Below, piece by piece: positions 5,930 to 13,373 of a stretch of 13,373 nt of DNA. The notes under the pieces are model-generated. The model was given only the letters and a program-made list of their open reading frames with translations, had not been told where the DNA came from and did no database searches. The DNA comes from CAZDOD01 sp964506935 (GTDB taxonomy: Bacteria > Desulfobacterota > Zymogenia > Zymogenales > Zymogenaceae). Each line of letters starts with the position of its first letter. The first letter of the stretch is position 1. The position numbers and the translations under genes were made by a program. Where the stretch lies: contig CAZDOD010000072.1 in NCBI GenBank assembly GCA_964506935.1, positions 1-13,373 of the forward strand, in the 5' to 3' direction.

Positions 5930-7939
5930 ATGGAATTTATAAAACTGTTTTCGCCTATTACGATAAATAAGCTCAAGATAAAAAACAGGATCGTGATGCC
6001 CTCGATGGGCCTAGCCTTCACCGACAGCTATACTTTTAATGACAGGTACAAGGCCTTCTACCGCGAGAGGGCAAAGGGGGGCGTAGGCCTGATGACTATG
6101 GGGCCTATGGCAATTGACCGCGTCGGGAGCGCCCCGTTTATGCCTTCGCTCTTCGACGACAAAAACGTGGAGCCAATCAAAGAATTCATCGAAGAGCTAA
6201 GGGGCATCTCCGATGTCAAGATTGCGACCCAGCTCTTCCAGATGGGACGATACGCCTTTTCTTACTTTTCCGGCATGACGCCGATCGGCCCCTCGGCGGT
6301 GCCGAGCAAGTTCACCGGTGAGACACCGAGGGAGATGACAAAGGACGATATTGAGGAGGTCAAGGCCTCCTTCGCAAGCGCTGCTCTGATGGCGAAGGAT
6401 GCGGGATTCGACTACGTCGAAATCATCGCCTGCGGCGGCTATTTGATAAACCAGTTCCTCTCACCCTTGACAAATAAGAGGAAAGACGAATATGGCGGGC
6501 CGATAGAGAACAGGATGCGCTTCGGCCTCGAGGTGATCAGCAAAGTCAGGGAGGCCCTTGGAGAGGATTTCCCACTCGGCATCAGGGTCGCGGGAAACGA
6601 CTTCGTCAAGGGTAGCCATACAAATATTGAGTCGGCTATATTTTGCGAGGAGGCCGACAAGGCCGGCATCAACGGAATAAACGTAACCGGCGGATGGCAC
6701 GAGACCAAGGTACCCCAGATCATCACGAGCGTCCCACCTGGGGCATATACTTATCTCGCAAGGGGAATCAAGCAAAAGGTCAAAAACGCCGCCGTCTTCT
6801 CCTCAAACCGCCTCGGAGACCCTTATCTAGCAGAGAAGACATTGAGGGCCGGCTCGGCCGACATGATATGCTGGGGGAGGCCGTTGATCTGCGACCCATA
6901 TCTCCCCAACAAGGTAAAGGAGGGGAGACTATCCGAGATCGTCCCGTGCATCGCCTGCAATCAGGGCTGCTTCGATTCCCTGTTTTCGGGCACTCCGGTA
7001 TCGTGCATTCTCAATCCGAGAGCGGGGATGGAAGATGAGATCGTTGTCGAAAAGGCCAATGTCAAAAAGAAGGTTTTTGTTGCCGGCGGCGGGCCTGCGG
7101 GTATGGAGTTCGCCATCGTATCGGCCGAGAGAGGACACGACGTCACCCTGTATGAGAAGGGAGATCAGCTCGGTGGGCAGTTGAATCTCGCCAAAGTCCC
7201 GCCGGGGAAAAAGGACCTCCAGAGGATCATAGACTCGATGCGGGGTAGGATGGAGAATGCCGGAGTTGATATAAGACTCGAAACCCTCCTCTCCCCCGAG
7301 ATTATAAAAAGCGAAAAACCGGACGTCGTCGTAATGGCCTCCGGTGCAAAACCTATAGACATCAAGGTGCCAGGGATAGACAAACCCCACGTAGTCAGTG
7401 CATGGGATGTCCTTTGTGACAATGCCCCCGATATTGGCCAAAACGTTGTCATCGTCGGTGGTAGTGCAACGGGGTGCGAGACCGCCCACTACATCGCTTC
7501 GATGGGCATCCCCGATCCCGAAACCTTCTTTTTTCTGATGTTCCATGACGCCGAAGAGGTCGAATACGCCAAAAATCTCCTCTATAATCCGGGGAGAAAG
7601 ATCACGATTATCGACATGGTAGAGCGTCTCGCCGATAATGTCGGAAAATCATCGAGATGGGGGCTCCTCAAAAGCCTGAGGCTCCTTGGAGTCGATATGC
7701 GTCCGAAGACAAAGCTGGTTTCGATCACTGATGATGAGGTGCTCGTCGAATCGGCAGGTAAGAGCGATTCCATCCCCGCCGACACCGTGATTATCGCCGT
7801 AGGCGCACTATCTGAAAACAGCCTTTCGAAAGAGATTAAGGGTGGTGAGGCATCTTTGATCACCATCGGCGATGCAAAGGAACCCAGAAAAATCACGGAG
7901 GCCGTAAGGGAGGGTTTTCAAGAGGCACTGAAGATATAA
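5930..7939 (+). CDS. 2,4-dienoyl-CoA reductase-like NADH:flavin oxidoreductase with [4Fe-4S] cluster
   Basis: A 669-residue protein with the three-part build of FadH, 2-enoate reductase and BaiCD: an FMN-binding old-yellow-enzyme barrel (1-335), a [4Fe-4S] site, and FAD/NAD(P)-binding Rossmann domains (380-669). Tyr171 in GGYLINQFLSP and His257 in GGWHETKVP match the catalytic Tyr and His of E. coli 2,4-dienoyl-CoA reductase; the HAHG motif of many other old yellow enzymes is absent. Cluster ligands are Cys340, Cys343, Cys347 and Cys359. GGGPAG (386-391) binds FAD and VGGSATGCE (509-517) the nicotinamide nucleotide. It should carry electrons from NAD(P)H through FAD, Fe-S and FMN to a conjugated C=C bond. 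The ATG follows AGGGAG closely. The gap of 72 bases before it is the largest in the cluster. Confidence 0.92.
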   Translation: MEFIKLFSPITINKLKIKNRIVMPSMGLAFTDSYTFNDRYKAFYRERAKGGVGLMTMGPMAIDRVGSAPFMPSLFDDKNVEPIKEFIEELRGISDVKIATQLFQMGRYAFSYFSGMTPIGPSAVPSKFTGETPREMTKDDIEEVKASFASAALMAKDAGFDYVEIIACGGYLINQFLSPLTNKRKDEYGGPIENRMRFGLEVISKVREALGEDFPLGIRVAGNDFVKGSHTNIESAIFCEEADKAGINGINVTGGWHETKVPQIITSVPPGAYTYLARGIKQKVKNAAVFSSNRLGDPYLAEKTLRAGSADMICWGRPLICDPYLPNKVKEGRLSEIVPCIACNQGCFDSLFSGTPVSCILNPRAGMEDEIVVEKANVKKKVFVAGGGPAGMEFAIVSAERGHDVTLYEKGDQLGGQLNLAKVPPGKKDLQRIIDSMRGRMENAGVDIRLETLLSPEIIKSEKPDVVVMASGAKPIDIKVPGIDKPHVVSAWDVLCDNAPDIGQNVVIVGGSATGCETAHYIASMGIPDPETFFFLMFHDAEEVEYAKNLLYNPGRKITIIDMVERLADNVGKSSRWGLLKSLRLLGVDMRPKTKLVSITDDEVLVESAGKSDSIPADTVIIAVGALSENSLSKEIKGGEASLITIGDAKEPRKITEAVREGFQEALKI

Positions 7940-7979
7940 CCGATATTTTTATTAAAAATACATAAAGGAGATTTTTGCT

Positions 7980-9482
7980 ATGGCCAAGAAATACGATGCG
8001 GTGGTCATCGGCGCCGGTCTCGGCGGAATCTCGGCGGCCACCTTTCTGGCCAAAAACGGAAAGAGCGTCCTCCTCCTTGAGCGCCACAACATCCCCGGCG
8101 GCTACGCCACATCGTTCTGTCGGGGCAGGTTCGAGTTCGATATATCACTCCACGAATTATCTGGAGTTGGGACACCGGAAAATCCCGGCCCACTATATCA
8201 ATATCTCGATGCGATCGGCGTGGCGAAAAAGATGGAGTTCATCCCGATGGATCACCTCTACCGTGTCGTCGATAAAAACATCGACCTCACGCTCCCCACG
8301 GGGAGGGATAAATGCCAGGAATATGTCACCGATAATTTTCCAAAAGAGGCCGAGGGTATCGAAAAATTTTTCGATACGATAAAAGACCTCATGACCGAGT
8401 ATACGGGTGTGGTCACCGCCGCCTCAATGCGATTGGACGACATGTCGCCGGAAAAGTTTCCGACCTTTACGAAATACGGGATGAAGACATACGGCGAGGT
8501 CATTGACTCATTTATAAAGGACACCGACCTGAAAAACACCCTGTCCCCATACTGGGGATATGCCGGCCTCCCTCCGTCAAAGCTCCCGTTTCACCTGATG
8601 GCGGCAATATTCGATTCGTTTCTCGATCGCCCCCCCAATCACATAAGGGGGAGGTCTCAAGCCCTTTCCAACGCCTTCATGGAGTCGTTCTTCGAAAGTG
8701 GCGGCGATGTAAGATTCAACTGTGGCGTCAAGAAGATAGTCACGACCGGTGATGCCGTATCCGGCGTAATCACCGACGACGGTGAGGAGATAAAGACAAA
8801 CGTCATCGTATCAAATGCCAATCCCCTGACCACCATGATCGATCTGGTCGGCGAGGAAAAGACTCCCAAAAAATACATGCGCGACATAAACAGCCGGATT
8901 ATCGGGTTCTCCACGGTAAATATCTATATCGGCCTCGACTGTCCTCCAGAGACGATCAAGGCCACGGCCCATGAGAACTTCGTCAACATGGGTGGTGATA
9001 TCGAATCGTCATGGGAGAAGAGCTTCACGCTCGAGCCACCCGAGGGCTTCCTATTTACATGTTATAACGTCACGGACCCCGAATTTTCGCCCCCTGGCAC
9101 ATCTGTCATCGTGCTTACGGCGGCGAACTACGCCCGCCCTTGGTACTATGTCCCACCCGAGAGATATTTTGACGTAAAAAACAAATACGCCGACGCAATG
9201 CTCAACGTGGCCGAGGAATATTTTCCAGGCTTCAGGGACCACATCGAGGTGATCGAGGTCGCAACCCCGATCACCAACATGCGTTACACCGGAAACCCAG
9301 GCGGCACGATCTACGGCTTTGACCAATACCTGTCCGACTCCGGCCTCCTCAGGCTAAGGCACAAGGCCCCTGTAGACGGACTGTTTTTCGCATCGGCGTG
9401 GACGATCCCCGGCGGCGGGTATCAGCCCTGTATCACCGCTGGCTCAATAGCCGGCGGAAGGGCGCTTGCGAAGCTCTCATAG
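7980..9482 (+). CDS. Phytoene desaturase/retinol saturase-like FAD oxidoreductase
   Basis: A 500-residue FAD-dependent enzyme of the CrtI/carotenoid isomerase/retinol saturase group. The dinucleotide fold VVIGAGLGGISAA (8-20), followed by ERHNIPGGYATSF (34-46), binds FAD. The C-terminal block FASAWTIPGGGYQPCITAG, close to the end, is the family's second FAD signature. Length is normal. Such enzymes desaturate, isomerise or saturate long polyene chains; anaerobic members often act as reductases. Here it is flanked by a dienoyl-CoA reductase-like enzyme and a ferredoxin-type reductase only 12 bases downstream, so saturation of an unsaturated lipid or isoprenoid-like substrate is the better guess. 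AAGGAG lies 9 bases before the ATG. No phytoene synthase or other carotenoid gene is nearby, so carotenoid synthesis is not supported. Confidence 0.86.
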   Translation: MAKKYDAVVIGAGLGGISAATFLAKNGKSVLLLERHNIPGGYATSFCRGRFEFDISLHELSGVGTPENPGPLYQYLDAIGVAKKMEFIPMDHLYRVVDKNIDLTLPTGRDKCQEYVTDNFPKEAEGIEKFFDTIKDLMTEYTGVVTAASMRLDDMSPEKFPTFTKYGMKTYGEVIDSFIKDTDLKNTLSPYWGYAGLPPSKLPFHLMAAIFDSFLDRPPNHIRGRSQALSNAFMESFFESGGDVRFNCGVKKIVTTGDAVSGVITDDGEEIKTNVIVSNANPLTTMIDLVGEEKTPKKYMRDINSRIIGFSTVNIYIGLDCPPETIKATAHENFVNMGGDIESSWEKSFTLEPPEGFLFTCYNVTDPEFSPPGTSVIVLTAANYARPWYYVPPERYFDVKNKYADAMLNVAEEYFPGFRDHIEVIEVATPITNMRYTGNPGGTIYGFDQYLSDSGLLRLRHKAPVDGLFFASAWTIPGGGYQPCITAGSIAGGRALAKLS

Positions 9483-9494
9483 AAAGGTAAAGAA

Positions 9495-10655
9495 ATGGAT
9501 ATAAAACAATTCCTAAGTAATGTGGAAGGCTTCAACGAGGCCGTAGAGGAGAGGGAGATATTAAAGAGGGTTTTCGGTGACCTCTCAATCCCTAAGGGCT
9601 TCGCCGAAGATTACGTCAGCCTCCTTCACCCGAAAGAGATAGCCGTAAAGGTAATAGAAATTAAAGAGGAGACCGCCTCAACTAGACTATTCAGGCTCGC
9701 CCCGAAAGACGGCTACCTGCCACCCTTCAGGGCCGGACAGTATATTAACTGGAAGGTCAAAATCGGAAACATCCTCACCGGCAGGGCATTTTCAATATCA
9801 TCGCCCCCACACCAGAGGGGATTTTACGAGATCACGGTAAGGAGGATGCCCGAGGGTTTCATCTCCCACTACCTCCTCGATAAGGTCAAGGTCGGGGACG
9901 AATTTGTAATTTCCGGGCCCGGCGGGACATTTTATCACGAGCCTTTGAGCGACACGAAGGAACTCGTCTTTATCGCCGGGGGATCGGGAATTACGCCCTT
10001 CAGGAGCATTATCAAAGAAGTAACTGACAGGGGACTCGACCTATCGATATGGCTCATCTACGGTTCGAGGACTCCGGACGACGTAATTTTCGACGGGGAA
10101 TTTACAGAAATTTCAAAGAAGCATCCAAACATCAAGTACGAGACGGTAATCTCAGAGCCCTCAAAAGAATACACGGGCAAGACGGGATTTGTAACGGCCG
10201 AGATAATAAAGGATTTCGTAGGTGACATAAAGGAGAAGACCTTCTACATGTGCGGGCCTGAGTTGATGTACAAGTTTGTGGAGCCTGAGCTTTTGAAGCT
10301 AAATATTCTAAACAGAAGGATAAAGATGGAGTCCTACGGGCCCCCGGCAGACATCACCAAGGAGCCCGGCTGGCCGAAAGACGTGAGCCTAGATATGACG
10401 TTTGATGTAAAGGTCAACGGCGAAAAGACAATCAAGGCAAATGCAGGGGAGCCTTTGCTAAACAGCCTCGAGAGGGCCGGTATCAAGATTCCAAACCTAT
10501 GCAGGAGCGGCGAGTGCAGCTACTGCAGGACGAAGGTCGTATCTGGAAACGTCTATATGCCAGATCGCGTCACGATCAGGGAGTCTGACAGGTGGTATAA
10601 TTATGTACACTCGTGTCTCGCCTATCCACTGAGCGATCTCGAAATCAGATACTGA
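9495..10655 (+). CDS. Ferredoxin-NAD(P)H reductase fused to a plant-type [2Fe-2S] ferredoxin domain
   Basis: A 386-residue electron-transfer protein. Residues 1-48 are an extra N-terminal segment of unknown role. Residues 49-145 form the FAD-binding barrel, with GRAFSISSP (96-104) as the flavin motif. Residues 155-270 bind NAD(P)H (FIAGGSGITPFRSI, 159-172; YMCGPELM, 251-258). Residues 303-386 are a [2Fe-2S] ferredoxin with ligands Cys336, Cys341, Cys344 and Cys374 in the usual C-x4-C-x2-C-x29-C order. This is the build of oxygenase and reductase partner proteins such as the reductases of phenylacetyl-CoA or benzoyl-CoA systems, with the ferredoxin at the C-terminus. As last gene of the cluster it could supply electrons to the neighbouring flavoenzymes. 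No oxygenase is encoded nearby. Confidence 0.9.
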   Translation: MDIKQFLSNVEGFNEAVEEREILKRVFGDLSIPKGFAEDYVSLLHPKEIAVKVIEIKEETASTRLFRLAPKDGYLPPFRAGQYINWKVKIGNILTGRAFSISSPPHQRGFYEITVRRMPEGFISHYLLDKVKVGDEFVISGPGGTFYHEPLSDTKELVFIAGGSGITPFRSIIKEVTDRGLDLSIWLIYGSRTPDDVIFDGEFTEISKKHPNIKYETVISEPSKEYTGKTGFVTAEIIKDFVGDIKEKTFYMCGPELMYKFVEPELLKLNILNRRIKMESYGPPADITKEPGWPKDVSLDMTFDVKVNGEKTIKANAGEPLLNSLERAGIKIPNLCRSGECSYCRTKVVSGNVYMPDRVTIRESDRWYNYVHSCLAYPLSDLEIRY

Positions 10656-10684
10656 CATTTAATACATCGATAGTCAAAAAACGT

Positions 10685-10710
10685 GGGCCCGAATATTGTT
10701 ATTCGGGCCC
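10685..10710. terminator. Bidirectional intrinsic terminator between convergent transcription units
   Basis: GGGCCCGAATA at 10685-10695 and TATTCGGGCCC at 10700-10710 form a perfect 11-base stem with a TTGT loop. On the minus strand it is followed within three bases by six T, a textbook terminator for the ferredoxin gene. On the plus strand the following sequence is pyrimidine-rich with a T5 run some 18 bases later, so termination of the seven-gene cluster there is likely but weaker. Confidence 0.88.
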
Positions 10711-10737
10711 TCTACTCTCTCTGGACTTTTTCCCGAA

Positions 10738-10929
10738 TTATTCCTTCCAGGAAATACATTCCACCGGACACGAGTCAATCGCCTCCTGGATCTCTTCTTC
10801 GGACGCTCCATTCGGGTCAGTGACTTCCGCCACCATGTCGTCGTTCAGCGCAAATACACCGGGACAGATATCAACACAGGTCTCGCAGCCGGTGCATTCA
10901 TCCTGATCCACAACAGGAACTTTTGCCAT
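10738..10929 (-). CDS. Small [4Fe-4S] ferredoxin
   Basis: A 63-residue acidic ferredoxin. The motif ECTGCETCVDICPGVF places Cys12, Cys15 and Cys18 for one [4Fe-4S] cluster, with Cys54 in DSCPVECI as fourth ligand. Cys22 and Cys58 are extra; the linker between the two Cys groups is that of single-cluster Desulfovibrio-type ferredoxins, which sometimes keep a disulfide or bind a [3Fe-4S] form. AGGGAGGA precedes the ATG at 10927-10929. It lies 12 bases after nagA on the same strand and so seems to be its co-transcribed partner, although no redox step is known in aminosugar deacetylation. It is a likely soluble electron carrier that could equally serve the convergent redox cluster. Confidence 0.93.
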   Translation of the reverse strand: MAKVPVVDQDECTGCETCVDICPGVFALNDDMVAEVTDPNGASEEEIQEAIDSCPVECISWKE

Positions 10930-10941
10930 TTTTTGTCCTCC

Positions 10942-12099
10942 CTAATTTTTTAAACGAATATTTTTTTCTCCAAACCAAGCACTAATTATATCCAACTTAT
11001 TATCCAAAATCAACAGATTTGCATCTTTTCCGACGGTTATACTCCCCAGTCGATTATCTATTCCAATTACGGCGGCGGGATTGAGGGAGGCCGCCCTGAA
11101 TATATGCGGGAGATTGATCGAGGTCTTTTCATAGAGGTTCTTTACCCCGAAAAACAGCGGGCTTGCGCTCCCGGCGAGGTGATCGGTCCCGGCGATCGTG
11201 ACCTTTCCTTCCCCTACACGACAAATAACTCCAAAATAATCATATTCTCCCGGCGGTATCCCCAAGGCCCCAACGGCATCGGATACTAGGACCATCCTGT
11301 TCGGCCCCTTCATGCGATACGCCATCTCAAGTATCGGAAACGACAGGTGAAAGCCATCGGCGATAAACTCGCTGAAAAGCGCATCGAATATCAGGGCAGC
11401 CACACAGATCCCCGGCTCCCTGTGATGTATCGGCCTCATGGCGTTAAATGTATGGCACGTGAGCCTGAGGCCGTGGTTTATCGCATCGAGGGCCTCCTGA
11501 AATGTCGCGTCGGTGTGAACGGCGCCCGGTACGATTCCGTTTTCGATAAGCTCCTCGATTAGCATAATCCCCCCCTCGATCTCGGGGGCGAGGGACATTA
11601 TCCTGATTTTGCCATTTGACGCCTCGATGTATTTTTTTAATTCCCCTGCCCTGTAATTCCTGATAGCGCCCTGCATCTGCGCCCCGGCCCTGTTGGGGTT
11701 GAGATACGGCCCCTCCATGTGGATACCCAGTATCTCGGCACCCTCTTCTCTTCCCATCGCATCGGCTATTACAGAAAGTGCCTTTAATGTCAATCCCTCC
11801 GGCATCGCCCCTATTGTCGGGAGAAACGCCAGTGTCCCCATCTTTGCAAGGCCAAGTGATAAATCCATCAGCCCTTCTCTTGTTGGAGACTCCGACATCA
11901 CACCCATAGCGCCGTGTATATGGATGTCGATAAGCCCCGGAGTGACAAAGTTTCCCCTCGCATCCACCCTCTCGGCATCTCCCCCGTCTATCCCCCTCCC
12001 GATATCCGCGATCCTGCCGTTACGAATCAGGACATCGCCGTCGTCGTAGACCGTGTCCGGAAGTATCAGCCTTCCACCGTATATCAGAAAATCACCCAA
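10942..12099 (-). CDS. nagA: N-acetylglucosamine-6-phosphate deacetylase
   Basis: A 385-residue amidohydrolase that removes acetate from N-acetylglucosamine-6-phosphate, giving glucosamine-6-phosphate for glycolysis or cell-wall recycling. Family marks in order: PGLIDIHIHGAMG (54-66) with His60 and His62, the metal-binding Glu129 in HMEGPYLNP, His195 in AVHTDA, His216 in CHTFNAMRPIHHREPG, and the catalytic Asp274 in VSDAVGALG; all are intact. The start is TTG at 12097-12099: an in-frame TAG lies 15 bases upstream with no ATG or GTG between, and a GGGGG tract eight bases away can act as Shine-Dalgarno. It follows the ceramidase-like gene with a gap of only four bases. No nagB or phosphotransferase gene is seen in the window. 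Confidence 0.93.
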   Translation of the reverse strand: MGDFLIYGGRLILPDTVYDDGDVLIRNGRIADIGRGIDGGDAERVDARGNFVTPGLIDIHIHGAMGVMSESPTREGLMDLSLGLAKMGTLAFLPTIGAMPEGLTLKALSVIADAMGREEGAEILGIHMEGPYLNPNRAGAQMQGAIRNYRAGELKKYIEASNGKIRIMSLAPEIEGGIMLIEELIENGIVPGAVHTDATFQEALDAINHGLRLTCHTFNAMRPIHHREPGICVAALIFDALFSEFIADGFHLSFPILEMAYRMKGPNRMVLVSDAVGALGIPPGEYDYFGVICRVGEGKVTIAGTDHLAGSASPLFFGVKNLYEKTSINLPHIFRAASLNPAAVIGIDNRLGSITVGKDANLLILDNKLDIISAWFGEKNIRLKN

Positions 12100-12103
12100 A
12101 ACA

Positions 12104-13373
12104 TCATCCCCCTATTAGCCCTATTAGCCCTATCATATCTCTTGCCGTAGAAAATATCCCATCGATCGAGTCATCGGAAAGGATCGTCACCATCGATTCG
12201 TACCCTCCGTCATCCCGAAGATCGCCTGGGACGAGATAGCCGAAATAGTCGTTTGCGTATCCTGAGATTAAAAGCGGAAATCCCGCTTCCTCCTTGAGAT
12301 CCATTGCGGTCCTGCTCATCACCTCACCCGGGAAAAAAATGAGACCAATATCCCCCAGCATCACGATGCTTACCTCGGCCTCCATCCTGCGCTCGCCGAA
12401 GATAGCATCGATCCCACCCGATCCCGCAAGAAAAAGCCTTACCAACGCCCCCTCCCTACGAGATTCGAGGCGCCTCATCTCGCCCCGATCGATCCTTTCC
12501 TCAATCCCTTTTTTTATTTCATCATCGATACGTTTTAGTTCCCGCTCCGCCTCATCACCATTTGGTATCTCGGCGTATTTTACCTTTACCCTCTCGCTTT
12601 TCACCAAGAGAGTCTCCCCCGCCAAGGGGGCCGCCGTCTTCTGCGCCCAGAAGGCGGCATCTCTAAAGATCACTGCAAACCGGGATTTCTCTTCTGTCCC
12701 CCTCCCCCTCCTCGTAAACCTCGTGCTCACGTCGCCCGCGCTCCCGTTTAAAAAGATCGATATCCCACCACTATAAGAATCCAACCTGTCAAGGGCTTCA
12801 CCAACAAAATCGCCCGAAAAGAGGAGATTCTCCGGGCCCAACGACGTGAGATGGCACCCGTAATTTAAAAGCCTCGAAAGGACATCACCATTCTCGTCTG
12901 TAAAGACGAGGCAATTGAGCTGGTTATCACAAAATCCCTTCGGGTCGTTTCTGTTGGCGCCGATTTCAGACGCCAGCGATTTCCCCCTCCTTATCTCGAC
13001 AAAACGAGCTGATTTTAAAAGTTTTTCCACCGCCACCATTATCCTTTCGGATACAATACCTAGATATTCACCCTCCCCGATTATTTCATTTTCAGTCCTT
13101 CCAAGATAAGAAGCAAAGACGCCCGGCCCCGAGTGGGTGTGCGTGGCGGTCAGTATGACGTTTTCCGGTAGGATTCCGGTTTTTTCCCCTATCTCACTCC
13201 TCAACTCCTCGGCCCACGTCCCGTGTAGATGGATCCAGTCGAAGCCGATGATTATGAGGGAGTTATCCCCATCCGAGATATAAAAGATCCTCGCCATTAT
13301 CGGATCAATGACTCCCACAGATACCCCCCCCCTCAGAATTTACCCCCCCATCGGAAAGCCGACCGGCGGAGTT
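12104..13373 (-). CDS. Neutral ceramidase-like zinc metallohydrolase, frame interrupted near its N-terminus (partial)
   Basis: From a GTG at 13318 it gives 404 residues of the neutral/alkaline non-lysosomal ceramidase superfamily. Numbering from that GTG, zinc-type residues are present: His60 and His62 in ATHTHSGPG, His156 in NYGCHLTSLG, Glu332 in FFPGEVMS, and Tyr361 in YANDYFGYLVP; NGSAGDV (191-197) is also conserved. Upstream, in the same frame, is a run reading TPPVGFPMGG, the usual N-terminal family motif, then a TAA at 13340-13342. So the gene probably began beyond the right edge and is interrupted, or the sequence has indels in the G7 and G9 tracts beside the stop. A GTG start with an AG9 tract as ribosome site is the alternative. 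Substrate in this subfamily is unknown; linkage to nagA suggests glycan or glycolipid use. The C-terminus ends LIGLIGG, made by a tandem repeat. Confidence 0.78.
12110..12133. repeat. Short tandem repeat (9-mer, about 2.7 copies)
   Basis: CCCTATTAG occurs at 12110-12118 and 12119-12127, followed by a partial copy CCCTAT at 12128-12133. It encodes the last residues of the ceramidase-like protein (LIGLIGG) and lies just ahead of the nagA start, so changes in copy number would lengthen or shorten that tail without shifting the frame. Confidence 0.6.

Noticed and set aside
6929..7546. A 205-codon minus-strand open frame inside the dienoyl-CoA reductase-like gene, and similar long antisense frames elsewhere
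   Set aside because: They lie wholly within well-supported genes, have no recognisable motif and reflect codon bias in the opposite frame.
7980..9482. Carotenoid biosynthesis gene crtI
   Set aside because: The fold matches, but no phytoene synthase or other carotenoid gene is near and the neighbours are CoA-thioester and C=C reducing enzymes.
13340..13342. TAA near the right edge as another recoded codon
   Set aside because: TAA is not a selenocysteine or pyrrolysine codon; adjacent G tracts make indel or nonsense a better explanation.

Overview
The window reads as a bacterial chromosome segment from an anaerobe. Reasons: an apparent selenocysteine codon with a bacterial-type SECIS hairpin, low-potential ferredoxin and flavin/Fe-S redox enzymes, and CoA-thioester chemistry. 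Genes are moderately GC-rich, use AGG heavily for Arg, and have clear Shine-Dalgarno sites. A Desulfobacterota ('deltaproteobacterial') or similar anaerobe is my best guess, but no taxonomic marker gene is present.

Left part (1-2144, minus strand): a pyridine-nucleotide-disulfide oxidoreductase of the CoA-disulfide reductase/NADH oxidase family (777-2144) is followed downstream by a lipoprotein of unknown function that runs off the left edge (1-706). The oxidoreductase has an in-frame TGA exactly where the family has its catalytic cysteine (codon 46). A two-part stem-loop begins right after the TGA. It is best read as one 455-residue selenoprotein, not as a 351-residue fragment or a pseudogene. 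This is the main discovery in the window.

Middle (2145-2530): a 386-base AT-rich divergent control region. A TTGACA/TATAAA promoter faces right and a TTGACA/TAGAAT promoter faces left. Three short inverted repeats lie in the two leaders and look like operator or leader structures.

Centre (2531-10655, plus strand): a tightly spaced seven-gene cluster encodes two tandem FMN-dependent nitronate monooxygenase/FabK-like enzymes, an enoyl-CoA hydratase-family protein, a hotdog-fold thioesterase-like protein, a 2,4-dienoyl-CoA reductase-like flavin/Fe-S enzyme, a phytoene-desaturase/retinol-saturase-like FAD enzyme, and a ferredoxin-NAD(P)H reductase with its own C-terminal [2Fe-2S] domain. Together they look like a pathway that reduces, hydrates and hydrolyses unsaturated acyl-CoA or polyenoic compounds. 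The substrate is unknown. A strong bidirectional terminator ends it.

Right part (10738-13373, minus strand, convergent): a neutral-ceramidase-like metallohydrolase, nagA (N-acetylglucosamine-6-phosphate deacetylase) and a small [4Fe-4S] ferredoxin lie in one direction with gaps of 4 and 12 bases. The reading frame of the ceramidase-like gene is interrupted by a TAA near the right edge between two long G runs. No tRNA, rRNA, CRISPR array, insertion sequence or phage gene was seen.
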